Shown here piece after piece: positions 46,774 through 57,139 of a stretch of 64,000 nucleotides of DNA (within the stretch, counting starts at the first letter, position 1; every line of letters begins with the position of its first letter). The position numbers and the translations under genes are program-made. The notes beneath the pieces are model-generated. The model made no database searches, had not been told where the DNA came from, and worked only from the letters and a program-made list of their open reading frames with translations. The stretch lies in the NCBI RefSeq assembly GCF_000169435.1, contig NZ_AAYB01000001.1, forward strand, positions 124,001 to 188,000, in the 5' to 3' direction. This stretch comes from Roseobacter sp. CCS2 (lineage in GTDB: Bacteria > Pseudomonadota > Alphaproteobacteria > Rhodobacterales > Rhodobacteraceae).

Positions 46774-47210
46774 GGCTTTAGCCCACGCACCGCCATCATT
46801 GTTGCCGTAATGGTGGCGATCTTGGTTTCTTTGTCGCCATCAACCGCAATCGTGCGCCCTTCGGTAAAGGTCAGCGTGCGCCCCGCTTTGATCACGTCGC
46901 CTTCAAACCGAAACGATTGACCACGGGCAGGTGCGAGGAAACTGGACTTGAACTCAACGGTCAGCACTTCACTTTCCGCGTCCATCAAGGTGAGTGCCGC
47001 AAAGCCACACGCGCTATCCATGCCAGAGGTGATGACCCCGGCATGCATAAACCCATGATGTTGGGAAAATTTTGGATTAAACGGCATCCCCAAAATGACC
47101 TGCCCCGGTTTCACATCTGAAACCGTGATCCCCATAGTCTGCATCGCACCCTGGCGGTCAAAATCCGCCCGCATGCGTTCAACAGACTGGGGATCACCAT
47201 ATTCCATCAA
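46770..47210 (-). CDS. PaaI-type hotdog-fold thioesterase
   Basis: This 146-residue hotdog-fold protein has PaaI-like features: FSQHHGFMHAGVITSGMDSACGFAALTL, with the HGG-type catalytic loop read as HHGFMHAG, then VLTVEFKSSFLAPARG. It should hydrolyse an acyl-CoA thioester; the substrate is unknown. It overlaps both ileS upstream and ogt downstream by ATGA, so it is translated within the ileS operon. Confidence 0.85.
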   Translation of the reverse strand: MMEYGDPQSVERMRADFDRQGAMQTMGITVSDVKPGQVILGMPFNPKFSQHHGFMHAGVITSGMDSACGFAALTLMDAESEVLTVEFKSSFLAPARGQSFRFEGDVIKAGRTLTFTEGRTIAVDGDKETKIATITATMMAVRGLKP

Positions 47211-50098
47211 CCCAACGCTTCGTTACAGCGCCCGCAAACGCCCGCATGCGTGTGCGTGCCAACGTCAGGCAGGATTTTCCAACAGCGCTGGCACTTCTCA
47301 CCCTCGGCCTTGGCAAAGACCACAGCGACATCGGCAACATCATCCAAACGGAATGCGCCATCTGGGGCCATATCGTTTGAAACAAAGATACCGGAGGTGA
47401 TGCAGAGGTCGTCAAAGCTGACGGTCTCCAACAGCTTCGCTGTATCCGCGCTGACATAGACCGTCGGTGCCGCTTCCAGCGACGCACCAATCACCTTGGC
47501 AGTCCGTTCGACCTCCAACGCACCAGTCACAACGCGGCGCACTTTGCGCACGTCGGCCCATTTCGCAGCCAGCGCATCGTTGCGCCAATCGCTGGGTGTT
47601 TCGGCAAAGTCTTCGAGGTGGATTGAGCTATCGTCAGCACCGAACCGTTCCAACCAGACCTCTTCCATCGTAAAGGTCAGCATTGGTGCGAGCCATTTGG
47701 CCAAGCGGTGGAACAGAATGTCCAACACGGTTCGCGCGGCCCGGCGGCGTGTCGTATCCCCGTCGCAATAAAGCGCGTCTTTGCGGATGTCGAAGTAGAA
47801 CGCCGACAGCTCAACCGTGGCGAAGGTAAAGACTGCTTGGAACACACCTTGGAAATCGTATTTGGCATAGCCTTCGCGAACCTGCACATCGAGTTCTGCC
47901 AAGCGGTGCAAAATCCAGCGTTCCAGTTCCGGCATATCCGCCGGTTCAACCCGATCAGCCTCGGTAAAATCCGACAGCGACCCAAGCATAAACCGCACCG
48001 TATTGCGCAGGCGGCGATAGCTGTCAGCCACACCTTTCAGGATTTCATCGCCGATGCGCAGGTCAGCGGTATAATCCGACTGCGCCACCCAAAGCCGCAG
48101 GATATCCGCGCCATATTGTTTGACGACCTGTTCGGGGGCGATGGTGTTCCCGATGGATTTGGACATCTTCATGCCCTTTTGATCCAGCGTAAATCCATGC
48201 GTCAGCACCCCGCGATAAGGCGCATGGCCCATGGTGCCGCAGGCCTGCAACATGGATGAATGGAACCACCCCCGGTGCTGATCAGTGCCTTCAAGGTAAA
48301 GGTCGGCCATGCCGTCCTCTGACCCATCCGCGCGGTCGCGCAGCACGAAAGCATGGGTGGACCCGCTGTCGAACCAGACATCCAGAATATCGAACACCTG
48401 ATCGTAATCATCGTGGTTCACGTCATTGCCCAAGAACCGCTCTTTCGCGCCGTCTTGATACCATGCATCAGCGCCTTCGTTTTCAAACGCCTCAAGCACG
48501 CGGGCGTTCACAGCTTCGTTGCGCAGCAAATAGTCGTCATCGGTATATTTGGCGCCCTTTTTGACAAAGCACGTCAGCGGCACACCCCAAGCACGCTGGC
48601 GCGACAGCACCCAATCAGGGCGCGCTTCGATCATCGAATAAAGGCGGTTGCGACCCGTCTGCGGTGTCCATGTCACCAGCTCATCAATCGACCGCAGCGC
48701 GCGTTCGCGGATCGTAGTGCCGTAGCTGTCCTGCCCATCACCAACGGCCTTATCAATGGCGGCAAACCACTGTGGACGGTTCAGGCGGATCACAGGCGCT
48801 TTGGACCGCCAGCTATGCGCGTCAGAAATCGTGATGCGGCGACGCCCCAAAAGCGCGCCAATCTCAACCAATTTGTCGATGACGGCTTTGTTGGCGCTGC
48901 CCGGCTTTCCGGTGGGTTTCAGGATACTTTCACCGGCAAAGAATGGCAGATCGGCCCGATAAGAACTGTCATCAAGGATGTTATAGGTCATTGGCAAGCC
49001 ATGTTTGACCCCGATGGCATAGTCATCGTCCCCGTGGCTGGGGGCCGTGTGCACAAAGCCGGTGCCCGCATCATCGGTCACATGATCACCGGGCAGCATG
49101 GGCACGTCAAAGTCCCATTCGCCCTGCGCATCTGTCGCGCCACGCAACGGGTGGGCGAGGGTGAGCGCCGATAATTCATCGCTTGAGACATCCCGGATAC
49201 GGCGGATCATTTCATCACCCACCAAGCGGCCAGCGGCGAAAACCTCTTCGGCCAGCGCGTCCGCGACGATCATCTTTTCACCGATGCTGGCCCAGCATTC
49301 CGCTGGCCGACCGATGATTTCATAAAGACCGTAGGCGATGTTCGGACCAAAGCAGACAGCGCGGTTCTGCGGGATCGTCCAAGGGGTTGTGGTCCAGATC
49401 AGAACTTTCGTGTCATCAGTGGACCCGACAACAGGAAAGCGCACCCAGATCGCATCGGTCTGGCGGTCGTGATACTCAACCTCAGCCTCTGCCAGTGCGG
49501 TCTTTTCAACAGGCGACCACATCACGGGCTTGGAGCCTTGGTACAGCGTGCCGTTCATCAAGAACTTCTGGAATTCCTCTGCGATCACACGCTCGGCGTG
49601 GAAATTCATCGTCAGGTATGGATCAGCCCAGTTGCCGGTGACGCCCAGACGTTTGAATTCATCGCGTTGGATATCCACCCAGCCTTCGGCGAACTTGCGG
49701 CATTCCTGACGGAAATCAACGACATTCACGTCGTCTTTGTCGCGACCTTTGGCGCGGTACTTCTCTTCGATCTTCCATTCAATCGGCAGGCCATGGCAAT
49801 CCCAACCGGGCACATAGCGCGCATCGCGGCCCATCATCTGCTGGCTGCGCACGACCATATCCTTGAGGATCTTGTTCAGCGCATGACCGATGTGCAGATG
49901 ACCGTTCGCATAAGGCGGGCCATCGTGCAGGGTGAAGGGTTTACGCCCTTCGGCCTTGTCACGCAGGCGGTCATAGACCCCAATTTTTTCCCAACGTTCC
50001 AGCCATTCGGGCTCGCGTTTGGGCAATCCGGCACGCATCGGAAAATCAGTGCGTGGCAAATTCAGGGTTTGTTTATAGTCGGGCGTTTCGGCGCACAT
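47207..50098 (-). CDS. ileS: Isoleucyl-tRNA synthetase
   Basis: This 963-residue class I synthetase has the HIGH motif GHLHIGHALNKIL, the KMSKS loop in QKGMKMSKSIGNTI, an editing (CP1) domain with TWTTPWTIPQNRA (read as WTTTPWTIPQNRA), and a C-terminal zinc finger CQRCWKILPDVG to CGRCNEAL. The end of the zinc finger places it in the bacterial-type IleS group. It heads an operon with a thioesterase and ogt. A leader hairpin lies about 70-100 bases upstream. Confidence 0.97.
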   Translation of the reverse strand: MCAETPDYKQTLNLPRTDFPMRAGLPKREPEWLERWEKIGVYDRLRDKAEGRKPFTLHDGPPYANGHLHIGHALNKILKDMVVRSQQMMGRDARYVPGWDCHGLPIEWKIEEKYRAKGRDKDDVNVVDFRQECRKFAEGWVDIQRDEFKRLGVTGNWADPYLTMNFHAERVIAEEFQKFLMNGTLYQGSKPVMWSPVEKTALAEAEVEYHDRQTDAIWVRFPVVGSTDDTKVLIWTTTPWTIPQNRAVCFGPNIAYGLYEIIGRPAECWASIGEKMIVADALAEEVFAAGRLVGDEMIRRIRDVSSDELSALTLAHPLRGATDAQGEWDFDVPMLPGDHVTDDAGTGFVHTAPSHGDDDYAIGVKHGLPMTYNILDDSSYRADLPFFAGESILKPTGKPGSANKAVIDKLVEIGALLGRRRITISDAHSWRSKAPVIRLNRPQWFAAIDKAVGDGQDSYGTTIRERALRSIDELVTWTPQTGRNRLYSMIEARPDWVLSRQRAWGVPLTCFVKKGAKYTDDDYLLRNEAVNARVLEAFENEGADAWYQDGAKERFLGNDVNHDDYDQVFDILDVWFDSGSTHAFVLRDRADGSEDGMADLYLEGTDQHRGWFHSSMLQACGTMGHAPYRGVLTHGFTLDQKGMKMSKSIGNTIAPEQVVKQYGADILRLWVAQSDYTADLRIGDEILKGVADSYRRLRNTVRFMLGSLSDFTEADRVEPADMPELERWILHRLAELDVQVREGYAKYDFQGVFQAVFTFATVELSAFYFDIRKDALYCDGDTTRRRAARTVLDILFHRLAKWLAPMLTFTMEEVWLERFGADDSSIHLEDFAETPSDWRNDALAAKWADVRKVRRVVTGALEVERTAKVIGASLEAAPTVYVSADTAKLLETVSFDDLCITSGIFVSNDMAPDGAFRLDDVADVAVVFAKAEGEKCQRCWKILPDVGTHTHAGVCGRCNEALG

Positions 50099-50277
50099 GG
50101 GTGGCGTCCTTTAAGCAGTCATTTGGGAATAGAGCGAAGGATCGGTGCGCACACGCAGACACCTTTTCCCGGCAGGTCTGAAGTTTCAAACCGCCGGGCA
50201 AATAATGCTTATGATCATCTGCCGCAACATAGGCGCGCTTATAGGCCCAGCCAGCAAAAGGGTAAAGCCCGCAAAGA

Positions 50278-51900
50278 TCAGTCGTCGCCGCGCACGTAAT
50301 CCCATACTTTTGAGATAGTGACAGAGCCTTCGCCAACGGCAGAAGCCACCCGTTTGACAGAGCCTGCACGGACGTCGCCAACAGCGAAGATCCCGGGATG
50401 GGATGTTTCATAAGGTGTCGATTTCTCGACCGCCGATCCTGTCAGCACAAAGCCTTTGTCGTCCAATGCCACAAGGCCGGACAACCATTCCGTATTCGGT
50501 GCGGCACCCACCATCACAAAGGCCGCGCGGGCAGCAATCGTCTGATCACGCTCCTCTGCTTTGTGGCGCACGGTCACTTCTTCCAGATGTTTATCGCCGT
50601 GCAATTGCTTGATCTCGGATTGATAGTGGATGGTGATCGCCGGATCAGCCTCAAGTCGCGACAGCAGATAGTCTGACATCGAGGCGGCAAGGCTGGATCC
50701 ACGCACCAAGACGTGCACATGGCTGGCGGTGCGCGACAGATACATCGCCGCCTGCCCCGCAGAATTGCCGCCGCCCACAACAATCGCTTCGGTTTCACGG
50801 CAATAGCGTGCCTCAACATCTGTGGCGGCATAGTAGATGCCGATGCCTTCAAAGTCTTCGAGCCGCGGGATCGCCAAACGCCGGTACTGCACCCCTGTGG
50901 CCACCACAACGGCTTTGGCGCAAACTTCGGTACCGTCATCCATGACTGCGCAAAAGATACCATCCTCTTGTTGGCGCAGTTCCGATACCCGGCGCGGCAC
51001 AGCGAATTGCGTGCCGAACTTCATCGCCTGCACTTCGCCACGCCAGACAAGGTCAGCCCCTGAAATGCCCGTCGGAAATCCCATATAGTTTTCAATCCGC
51101 GATGATGTTCCAGCCTGCCCGCCAATGGTCAGATCCTCAACCACCAGCGCCTTCAACCCCTCGGCCCCGGCATAGACCCCGGCGGCCACACCGGCAGGTC
51201 CACCGCCGACGATCAAGACGTCAAAAACACGGTCCTCGTGCACCGCCATATCGAGGCCAAGGATTGCCGCCACCTTTGCCGGCGTCGGATCATCAACAAC
51301 CAAATGTTTGCCAAAAATCACAGCAGGTTTCGCAGCACCTATATTGCAGGAATGCGCGACAGCTTCGGCCTCATGCTCACCCAGTGTCAGACTGCGAAAC
51401 GGGATACGGTTGCGCCCGGCGAACGCAGCTATTTGTCTGATTGTGCGGTCTTCTTCAGCCCCGATCAGGGTCAAGCTGGCCTCGCCGCTTTCCAGCAGGC
51501 GCCTGCGGCGTGCAGCAAAGACCGTGATAATAATATCTGACATCTCTGGAATGCGGCTCATCAATGTCAGCATGTCGGCGCGATCAACGGTAAGAATAGT
51601 AGACGGTTCTAAACACCGCGCGCCCATTATCGCGCTGCCCCCTGCCAGAAAACTGATTTCGCCGAAAAACTGGGTCGGCCCAAGGTGGCCGTTTCCATAT
51701 TGCCCGCCGGTACGCGGATCAATTGCCACCACCGCGCCGTCGATCACATAATGAAATGCGTTCAGATCGCTGCCCGCTTCGACCAATGTCTCATCTTTGT
51801 CGTAACATCGCACAGTGCCAATCTTGTGCATTTCTTCCACATGGCTGTCATGCAATGGGGTGCGCACCATTGTGGCAAGGTCTTGGGCCAGCGTTTCCAT
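50278..51900 (-). CDS. cNMP-binding/thioredoxin-reductase-like fusion protein
   Basis: This 540-residue protein has three parts: an N-terminal cyclic-nucleotide-binding domain (about 15-135, with GPTQFFGEISFLAGG), a short Trx/Grx-like segment (about 150-215), and a C-terminal pyridine-nucleotide reductase (FAD motif GGGPAGVAAGVYAG, NADPH motif GGGNSAGQAAMYL). In thioredoxin reductase a CxxC sits in the NADPH domain; here that place reads YYAATDVEARYC, so the disulfide is missing. It is likely an oxidoreductase with another electron acceptor, switched by a cyclic nucleotide. It stands alone. Confidence 0.88.
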   Translation of the reverse strand: METLAQDLATMVRTPLHDSHVEEMHKIGTVRCYDKDETLVEAGSDLNAFHYVIDGAVVAIDPRTGGQYGNGHLGPTQFFGEISFLAGGSAIMGARCLEPSTILTVDRADMLTLMSRIPEMSDIIITVFAARRRRLLESGEASLTLIGAEEDRTIRQIAAFAGRNRIPFRSLTLGEHEAEAVAHSCNIGAAKPAVIFGKHLVVDDPTPAKVAAILGLDMAVHEDRVFDVLIVGGGPAGVAAGVYAGAEGLKALVVEDLTIGGQAGTSSRIENYMGFPTGISGADLVWRGEVQAMKFGTQFAVPRRVSELRQQEDGIFCAVMDDGTEVCAKAVVVATGVQYRRLAIPRLEDFEGIGIYYAATDVEARYCRETEAIVVGGGNSAGQAAMYLSRTASHVHVLVRGSSLAASMSDYLLSRLEADPAITIHYQSEIKQLHGDKHLEEVTVRHKAEERDQTIAARAAFVMVGAAPNTEWLSGLVALDDKGFVLTGSAVEKSTPYETSHPGIFAVGDVRAGSVKRVASAVGEGSVTISKVWDYVRGDD

Positions 51901-52028
51901 TCATTTCTCCTGTTCCTGCCCACATAAATAGTGCTTTGAAGGCTTTTGTTAACCGGCATCTTCACATGCCCCCTTAACATGGCGAGTAACATATTGCGCA
52001 GGTCGACGATCACCTGCAAAACGTCCCC

Positions 52029-53210
52029 ATGACAAAACGTATTTCTATCGCCGTTGCAGGTGCCGGCATTGGTGGATTGACGGCGGCGGCCCTATTGGCT
52101 GACCGCGGCCATCATGTGGAAGTTTTTGACCAATTTCATACACCTCAACCCGTTGGATCGGGTTTGGTCATCCAGCCTGTGGGTCAAGCCGTTCTGGACC
52201 ATATCGGCGCTGGCGACACCGCACGCGCGTTTGGAAACCCCATTCAGCGGATGTTGGGGCATGAGGCTGACAATGACCGCAAAGTTCTGAACGTCTGGTA
52301 TGATAAGCAAAGCGGCGGTCAGTATGGGCTTGCCATCCACCGTGCCAGCCTTTTTCAAGCACTCTATGATGCTGTGCAGGCACGCGATATCGCGGTGCAC
52401 ACCAAAAGCCTTATTGCAAAAGCACAAGACGGTATGCTGCATCTAAATGACCGCACTGTTCATGGCCCCTTTGACCTGATTGTGGATGCCACCGGCGCCG
52501 GTTCGCCTTTGTCGCCCTTGCAATCAACCCCACTGCCCTACGGCGCGATCTGGGGCACGGTTGATTGGCCTGAAACAGAAATGCCGGCCCATCACCTTAG
52601 TCAGTGTTATCGCCGCGCGGACAGGATGATTGGCGTTTTACCGATTGGAAAAGTGCCGGGTGATCCAAAGCCAAAAGCCGCCATTTTCTGGTCGATGCCA
52701 CGCGACAGCCATGATGCATGGGTTCAGCAAGGCGTGCATGCTTGGCGCGATGCCGCAATCGCTTTGTGGCCAGCTTTTGCGCCCTTTGCGGCACAGGTCC
52801 ACAGCCCTGATCAGATGACGATGGCGCGTTATGCGCATGGTACTTTACGCAAGCCGTGGTCGCCAGGGATCGTCCATATCGGCGATGCTGCCCACAAAGC
52901 CAGCCCGCAACTCGGCCAAGGGGCCAACATGGCATTGCTGGATGCGCTGGCATTGGCGCGCGCACTGGATATCGCCAGCGGCGATGCGGCACTGGCGCTT
53001 TATGCCAAAGCACGGCGCTGGCATGTGATGAGCTATCAAACGATGAGTGCGGCCTTTACCCCACAATACCAATCCGACAGCCGTTGGTTACCGGTGTTGC
53101 GGGACCGCTTACTTTATCCATTGTCGCAAGTGCCGCCGGGACCACGCGTTCTGACGGCGATCGTTTGCGGGACGATGCTGCCACCATTACGCGGGTTGGG
53201 TCGCATCTAA
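52029..53210 (+). CDS. FAD-dependent monooxygenase (PHBH type)
   Basis: This 393-residue flavoprotein of the group A monooxygenase family has FAD-binding GAGIGG at 11-16, the middle motif in FDLIVDATGAGS, and the C-terminal GDAAHKASPQLGQGANMAL that contacts FAD. Family members hydroxylate aromatic or other small molecules, using NAD(P)H. The substrate is unknown. It is divergent from the cNMP/reductase fusion and convergent to the extensin gene with a four-base stop overlap. Confidence 0.9.
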   Translation: MTKRISIAVAGAGIGGLTAAALLADRGHHVEVFDQFHTPQPVGSGLVIQPVGQAVLDHIGAGDTARAFGNPIQRMLGHEADNDRKVLNVWYDKQSGGQYGLAIHRASLFQALYDAVQARDIAVHTKSLIAKAQDGMLHLNDRTVHGPFDLIVDATGAGSPLSPLQSTPLPYGAIWGTVDWPETEMPAHHLSQCYRRADRMIGVLPIGKVPGDPKPKAAIFWSMPRDSHDAWVQQGVHAWRDAAIALWPAFAPFAAQVHSPDQMTMARYAHGTLRKPWSPGIVHIGDAAHKASPQLGQGANMALLDALALARALDIASGDAALALYAKARRWHVMSYQTMSAAFTPQYQSDSRWLPVLRDRLLYPLSQVPPGPRVLTAIVCGTMLPPLRGLGRI

Positions 53211-54109
53211 CGGCAGAATGGTCCGCTGCGATAGCGTGCCGTATCAAAATGAAAGTGGTCGCGGTGAAACCGGTTCGCCTCAGGGCCCAATACCGTTCCA
53301 AATGGTCCGCAGGCCGCGCGCCACATCTGACGCAACTGCGCGCCGTCCTCTGAAGAATCCCAATCCGTCAGCAAGGTCATTTCTGTTCCATCACGCAGAC
53401 GGATACCTGCGATGTCAATCGCCCGGCCAAAAGCGTGCTCGGACAGCCGCCCACCGGGTTGGTTGTTGCGCGTCCGACACGCGTAATGAGAAACAACGCG
53501 CAATGATGACACGCCGCCGCCCTCTGCGCCGACTGCAGGCAGCACGCCCTGCTCCACCCATGTTTTCAATGCGCGCGCAGTAGGGCAATCAATGGTCGCA
53601 CGCGGGCTGAGTGTGACACCCGCAACGGACCGCAGCTTTATCGCACCTTCAATCCCGCAGGCCCCGGCGCCGTTCACGCGCCCGACGACCGTGCCTTGAA
53701 TGGATGGATCACCACAAACCTGCCCGCGCAACCTTGCAACCCGCCGTTGCGCGGCGGCAGCCTCTATCGACGCGGGGCGCACGGTGGGGCGCAAGGACCG
53801 CGCTACCGCATAGGGGCTGAAGGCGAAAAGGTTACGTTCAGCCCGAAACAGCGGGCGGGTCTGCGCGCCGAACGACAGATCAGGTCTTTCAAAAGGGCGC
53901 ACAACCGGGCGGACGCCACTGCCGGCAGGCTGCGCTGCCGTCGAACCGCGTGCGATGGGGCGCACAGTGTCCTCGGTTGGTGTTTGCACGACATTCACAG
54001 TGGGCTGTGCAACTGGGTCAATTGGGCGAGCAGTTGGCCGGATGATATCTTGGGCCAACAATGGCCCCGCCACCAGTAAAGCTGTCAGATAGGCCGCCTG
54101 ACGCATCAT
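53207..54109 (-). CDS. Extensin-like domain protein (exported)
   Basis: This 300-residue protein has a signal peptide ([20 protein letters not shown]), a Pro/Arg-rich middle, and a C-terminal extensin-like domain. The domain has the CGIEGAIKLRSVAGVTLSP, ACPTARALKTWVEQ-like CPTARAL stretch, SHYACRTRN, LSEHAFGRAIDIAG and a late HRDHFHFD. The histidines and aspartate resemble those of LAS-type metallopeptidases, so it may cut peptidoglycan cross-links. It overlaps tyrC by ATGA. Confidence 0.9.
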   Translation of the reverse strand: MMRQAAYLTALLVAGPLLAQDIIRPTARPIDPVAQPTVNVVQTPTEDTVRPIARGSTAAQPAGSGVRPVVRPFERPDLSFGAQTRPLFRAERNLFAFSPYAVARSLRPTVRPASIEAAAAQRRVARLRGQVCGDPSIQGTVVGRVNGAGACGIEGAIKLRSVAGVTLSPRATIDCPTARALKTWVEQGVLPAVGAEGGGVSSLRVVSHYACRTRNNQPGGRLSEHAFGRAIDIAGIRLRDGTEMTLLTDWDSSEDGAQLRQMWRAACGPFGTVLGPEANRFHRDHFHFDTARYRSGPFCR

Positions 54110-55029
54110 TCCTGACGTGCCTTGACCCGGCCAAAATCTGGCGCATCGGTATCCTGCCCCGCCTCGATGATACCGCGCCGGATAGACCGCGTGCGCGTGA
54201 AATAATCGTGCAGATGATCGCCATCCCCCTGCCGGATGGCGCGCTGCAAGGCAAAAAGCTCTTCGGTGAAACGCCCAAGAATTTCCAGCGTCGCTTCCTT
54301 GTTGTTCAGGAATACATCACGCCACATCACCGGATCAGAGGCTGCAATCCGCGTGAAGTCACGGAAACCTGTGGCCGAGTATTTGATCACTTCACTGTCG
54401 GTCACCCGGCGCAGGTCGTCAGCAACGCCGACCATCGTATAGGCGATCAGGTGTGGTGCGTGGCTTGTCACAGCCAACACAAGATCATGGTGGTCTGGGT
54501 CCATTGTTTCAGTCAACGCACCAAGACTTTGCCAAAACATCGTCAGTTCCGCGACCGCTTGCTGGTCACTTTCGTCAACAGGCACGATAGCCGTATAGCG
54601 GTTGTCAAACAGCTCGGCAAAACCGGACCGGGGGCCAGAATGTTCGGTCCCGGCCAGCGGGTGCGCCGGGATAAAATGCACACCTTCGGGAACGTAGGGT
54701 CCAACCGCATCAATCACCGTCCGCTTGACCGAACCAACGTCGCTAAGTGTGGCACCGGGTTTCAAAACCGGTCCAATTTCCTTGGCTACAGCTTCCATTG
54801 CCCCCACGGGCACACAGAGAACCACCAGATCAGCGTCCTGCGCCGCCTCCACCGCACTGTCACACACCTGATCGCACAGCCCGATCTCGCGCGCGATGTC
54901 ACGTGTTTCCTTGGACCGTGTATAACCCACAATTTCGCTGGCCATTCCGGCACGACGCATGGCATGGCACATGGATGAGGCAATAAGGCCAAGTCCGATG
55001 AAAGCAACGCGTTTATAGATTTGCGTCAT
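54106..55029 (-). CDS. tyrC: Prephenate/arogenate dehydrogenase
   Basis: This 307-residue dehydrogenase of tyrosine synthesis has Rossmann GLGLIAS at 12-18, the mid motif [11 protein letters not shown], and [19 protein letters not shown], where the histidine is catalytic. It oxidises and decarboxylates prephenate or arogenate; the symbol follows the cyclohexadienyl dehydrogenase naming. It is coupled to hisC (ATGA) and the extensin gene. Confidence 0.9.
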   Translation of the reverse strand: MTQIYKRVAFIGLGLIASSMCHAMRRAGMASEIVGYTRSKETRDIAREIGLCDQVCDSAVEAAQDADLVVLCVPVGAMEAVAKEIGPVLKPGATLSDVGSVKRTVIDAVGPYVPEGVHFIPAHPLAGTEHSGPRSGFAELFDNRYTAIVPVDESDQQAVAELTMFWQSLGALTETMDPDHHDLVLAVTSHAPHLIAYTMVGVADDLRRVTDSEVIKYSATGFRDFTRIAASDPVMWRDVFLNNKEATLEILGRFTEELFALQRAIRQGDGDHLHDYFTRTRSIRRGIIEAGQDTDAPDFGRVKARQE

Positions 55030-56114
55030 TTTGCGGCCCCTTTGAATTGCGCGACCGCATGGGCCACACGCCGGCAGGCGCTTTCATCGCCCACTGTGAT
55101 CCGCAGGCAATGTGGCAATCCGTATCCGGCAACACGGCGCACAATGATACCTGCGCTGCGCAAGTGGTCATCACATGCGCCTGCTTCGGCTTCATCTGTA
55201 AAGCGGGCAAGGATGAAGTTCGCCGTAGAGGTGTCTGAGGGAACACCAAGCTCGGCCAATGCACTGGCCAGCCAATCGCGCCATTTGGCGTTTTCGATCC
55301 GGCATTTCGCAGTGTGTTCGGTATCGCGCACGGCAGCTTCGGCGGCAGCCAATGCAGCAGCGGACAGGTTAAACGGCCCTCTGATCCGGTTGAGCACGTC
55401 AATCACCGCTTGCGGGCCATAGCCCCAGCCAACGCGCATCCCGCCCAGACCGTAAATCTTTGAAAAGGTGCGCGACATGAAGACGTTGTCACGCGCTTCG
55501 ACCAAGGATTTGCCCGCGTCAAACCCATCGACAAACTCTGCATAAGCGCCATCCAGCACCAACAGCGCTTGGGGTGGCAGGCCGTCGGCCAGTCGGGCGA
55601 CTTCGGCGCTGCCGATCATTGTTCCCGTTGGATTGGCAGGGTTTGCGATGAACACAAGCTTGGTTTTGTCAGTGCAGGCTGCAAGGATCGCATCAACATC
55701 AACCACGCGTTCATTCTCGGGCACGACCACCGGGGTCGCACCGCAAGCATGGGCATAGATCGGATACATCGAAAACCCGTGTTCGGTGAAAACAACCTCG
55801 TCACCGGGTCCGGCATAAGCCTCTGCCAGCAGTTTCAGAACGTCGCCAGACCCAACGCCACAGAATACGCGTGCGGCATCCACATCCCATACGTCGGAAA
55901 TCGCCTGCCGCAGGCTGGCGTGATCGGTCGCGGGATAGCGGTGCAGATCATGCGTCGCGCGCACGACCGCCTCTTTGGCCGCATCGCTTGGCCCCAAAGG
56001 GTTTTCATTCGATGACAGCTTGAGCACATTGCGAACGCCGTCCAGATGGGATGCGCCACCTTGGTACAGCGCAATATCCAAAATGCCCGGTTGAGGTTGA
56101 ATGCCGTCAGCCAT
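55026..56114 (-). CDS. hisC: Histidinol-phosphate aminotransferase
   Basis: This protein of about 362 residues is of class I/II aminotransferase type. It has the N-terminal [29 protein letters not shown], the aspartate region [11 protein letters not shown], the Schiff-base lysine in [17 protein letters not shown], and a late arginine for substrate carboxylate. In alphaproteobacteria this position next to tyrC suggests a broad aromatic-aminotransferase role beside histidine synthesis. [20 protein letters not shown] at 56114 was chosen over an upstream in-frame start at 56231, which runs through the rpsD terminator. Confidence 0.93.
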   Translation of the reverse strand: MADGIQPQPGILDIALYQGGASHLDGVRNVLKLSSNENPLGPSDAAKEAVVRATHDLHRYPATDHASLRQAISDVWDVDAARVFCGVGSGDVLKLLAEAYAGPGDEVVFTEHGFSMYPIYAHACGATPVVVPENERVVDVDAILAACTDKTKLVFIANPANPTGTMIGSAEVARLADGLPPQALLVLDGAYAEFVDGFDAGKSLVEARDNVFMSRTFSKIYGLGGMRVGWGYGPQAVIDVLNRIRGPFNLSAAALAAAEAAVRDTEHTAKCRIENAKWRDWLASALAELGVPSDTSTANFILARFTDEAEAGACDDHLRSAGIIVRRVAGYGLPHCLRITVGDESACRRVAHAVAQFKGAAK

Positions 56115-56184
56115 AGTTACGTTCCCGTCTCGTTTCGCCCGTTCTATCGCCCTGCCCGGTGCAAGACCAGTGCCAAGGTGTCGC

Positions 56185-56222
56185 CCAAAATGCAAAAGGC
56201 CGCCCCTGATCGGAGCGGCCTT
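56185..56222 (-). terminator. Rho-independent terminator of rpsD
   Basis: AAGGCCGC and GCGGCCTT pair over an 11-base loop on the minus strand, and TTTTGCATTTT follows. It lies about 40 bases past the rpsD stop and before hisC. Confidence 0.85.
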
Positions 56223-56262
56223 GTAAATCATGCTCCGGCTTTGTGCCGGATGTCTGCGAAGA

Positions 56263-56883
56263 TTAGTTCTTCGCGTAGAATTCGACGACGAGGTTTGGTT
56301 CCATTGTCACCGGATAAGGCACATCGCCAAGGCCGGGTGTCCGTGTGAATGTCGCTGTCATCTTGTTATGGTCGACGTCCATGTAGTCAGGCACATCACG
56401 CTCTGGCAGCTGGGACGCGACCAAGACCAGCTCTAGCTGTTTGGACTTCTGACGCACTTCGATCACGTCGCCTTCTTTGACGCGGTAAGACGGGATGTTT
56501 ACCTTCTTGCCGTTCACTGTGACGTGGCCGTGGTTTACGAACTGGCGTGCCGCGAAAACAGTTGGCACGAATTTGGCGCGGTACACGACAGCGTCCAGGC
56601 GACGTTCAAGCAGACCGATCAGGTTTTCACCTGTATCGCCTTTGACACGCTCGGCCTCACCATAGATGCGGCGGAACTGCTTTTCTGTCAGGTCGCCGTA
56701 ATACCCCTTCAGCTTTTGCTTGGCGCGCAGCTGTGTGCCAAAGTCGGACAGTTTACCCTTACGGCGCTGACCGTGCTGGCCTGGGCCATATTCACGACGG
56801 TTGACGGGGGATTTCGGGCGACCCCAGATGTTTTCACCCATCCGGCGGTCAATTTTGTACTTGGCAGCGGTACGCTTTGTCAT
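56263..56883 (-). CDS. rpsD: 30S ribosomal protein S4
   Basis: This 206-residue S4 starts [21 protein letters not shown], includes [25 protein letters not shown], and has the S4 RNA-binding domain (about 95-155) with [14 protein letters not shown] and [19 protein letters not shown]. It is an early assembly protein of the small subunit. AAGGAGA precedes the ATG at 56883. The gene has its own promoter and terminator, apart from any other r-protein operon. Confidence 0.97.
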   Translation of the reverse strand: MTKRTAAKYKIDRRMGENIWGRPKSPVNRREYGPGQHGQRRKGKLSDFGTQLRAKQKLKGYYGDLTEKQFRRIYGEAERVKGDTGENLIGLLERRLDAVVYRAKFVPTVFAARQFVNHGHVTVNGKKVNIPSYRVKEGDVIEVRQKSKQLELVLVASQLPERDVPDYMDVDHNKMTATFTRTPGLGDVPYPVTMEPNLVVEFYAKN

Positions 56884-56990
56884 ACGCTGATCTCCTTCTT
56901 TATATTGCGAAGGGCGTTGTCCTTTCCCCAGATTTAGCCGGGGCGACAGGGTTCCGCTTGCGCGGTCCACCAACACCAATGAATGGGCGG

Positions 56991-57018
56991 CTTATAAAGG
57001 GGATTCTGGGGGTGTCAA
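56991..57018 (-). promoter_or_regulatory. Putative sigma-70 promoter of rpsD
   Basis: On the minus strand TTGACA (57018-57013) and TATAAG (56996-56991) are separated by 16 bases, about 110 bases upstream of the rpsD start. Confidence 0.6.
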
Positions 57019-57139
57019 CGACGAAGAATGGCCCGCTGGCCGTGCGTCATATCTATGACCTAGGAAAGTACATATTTCGTCCAATTGTCGCCAAAGGCAC
57101 ACAATATAAGGTATGCTGGGGCAGTAATGAGGATCAAAC

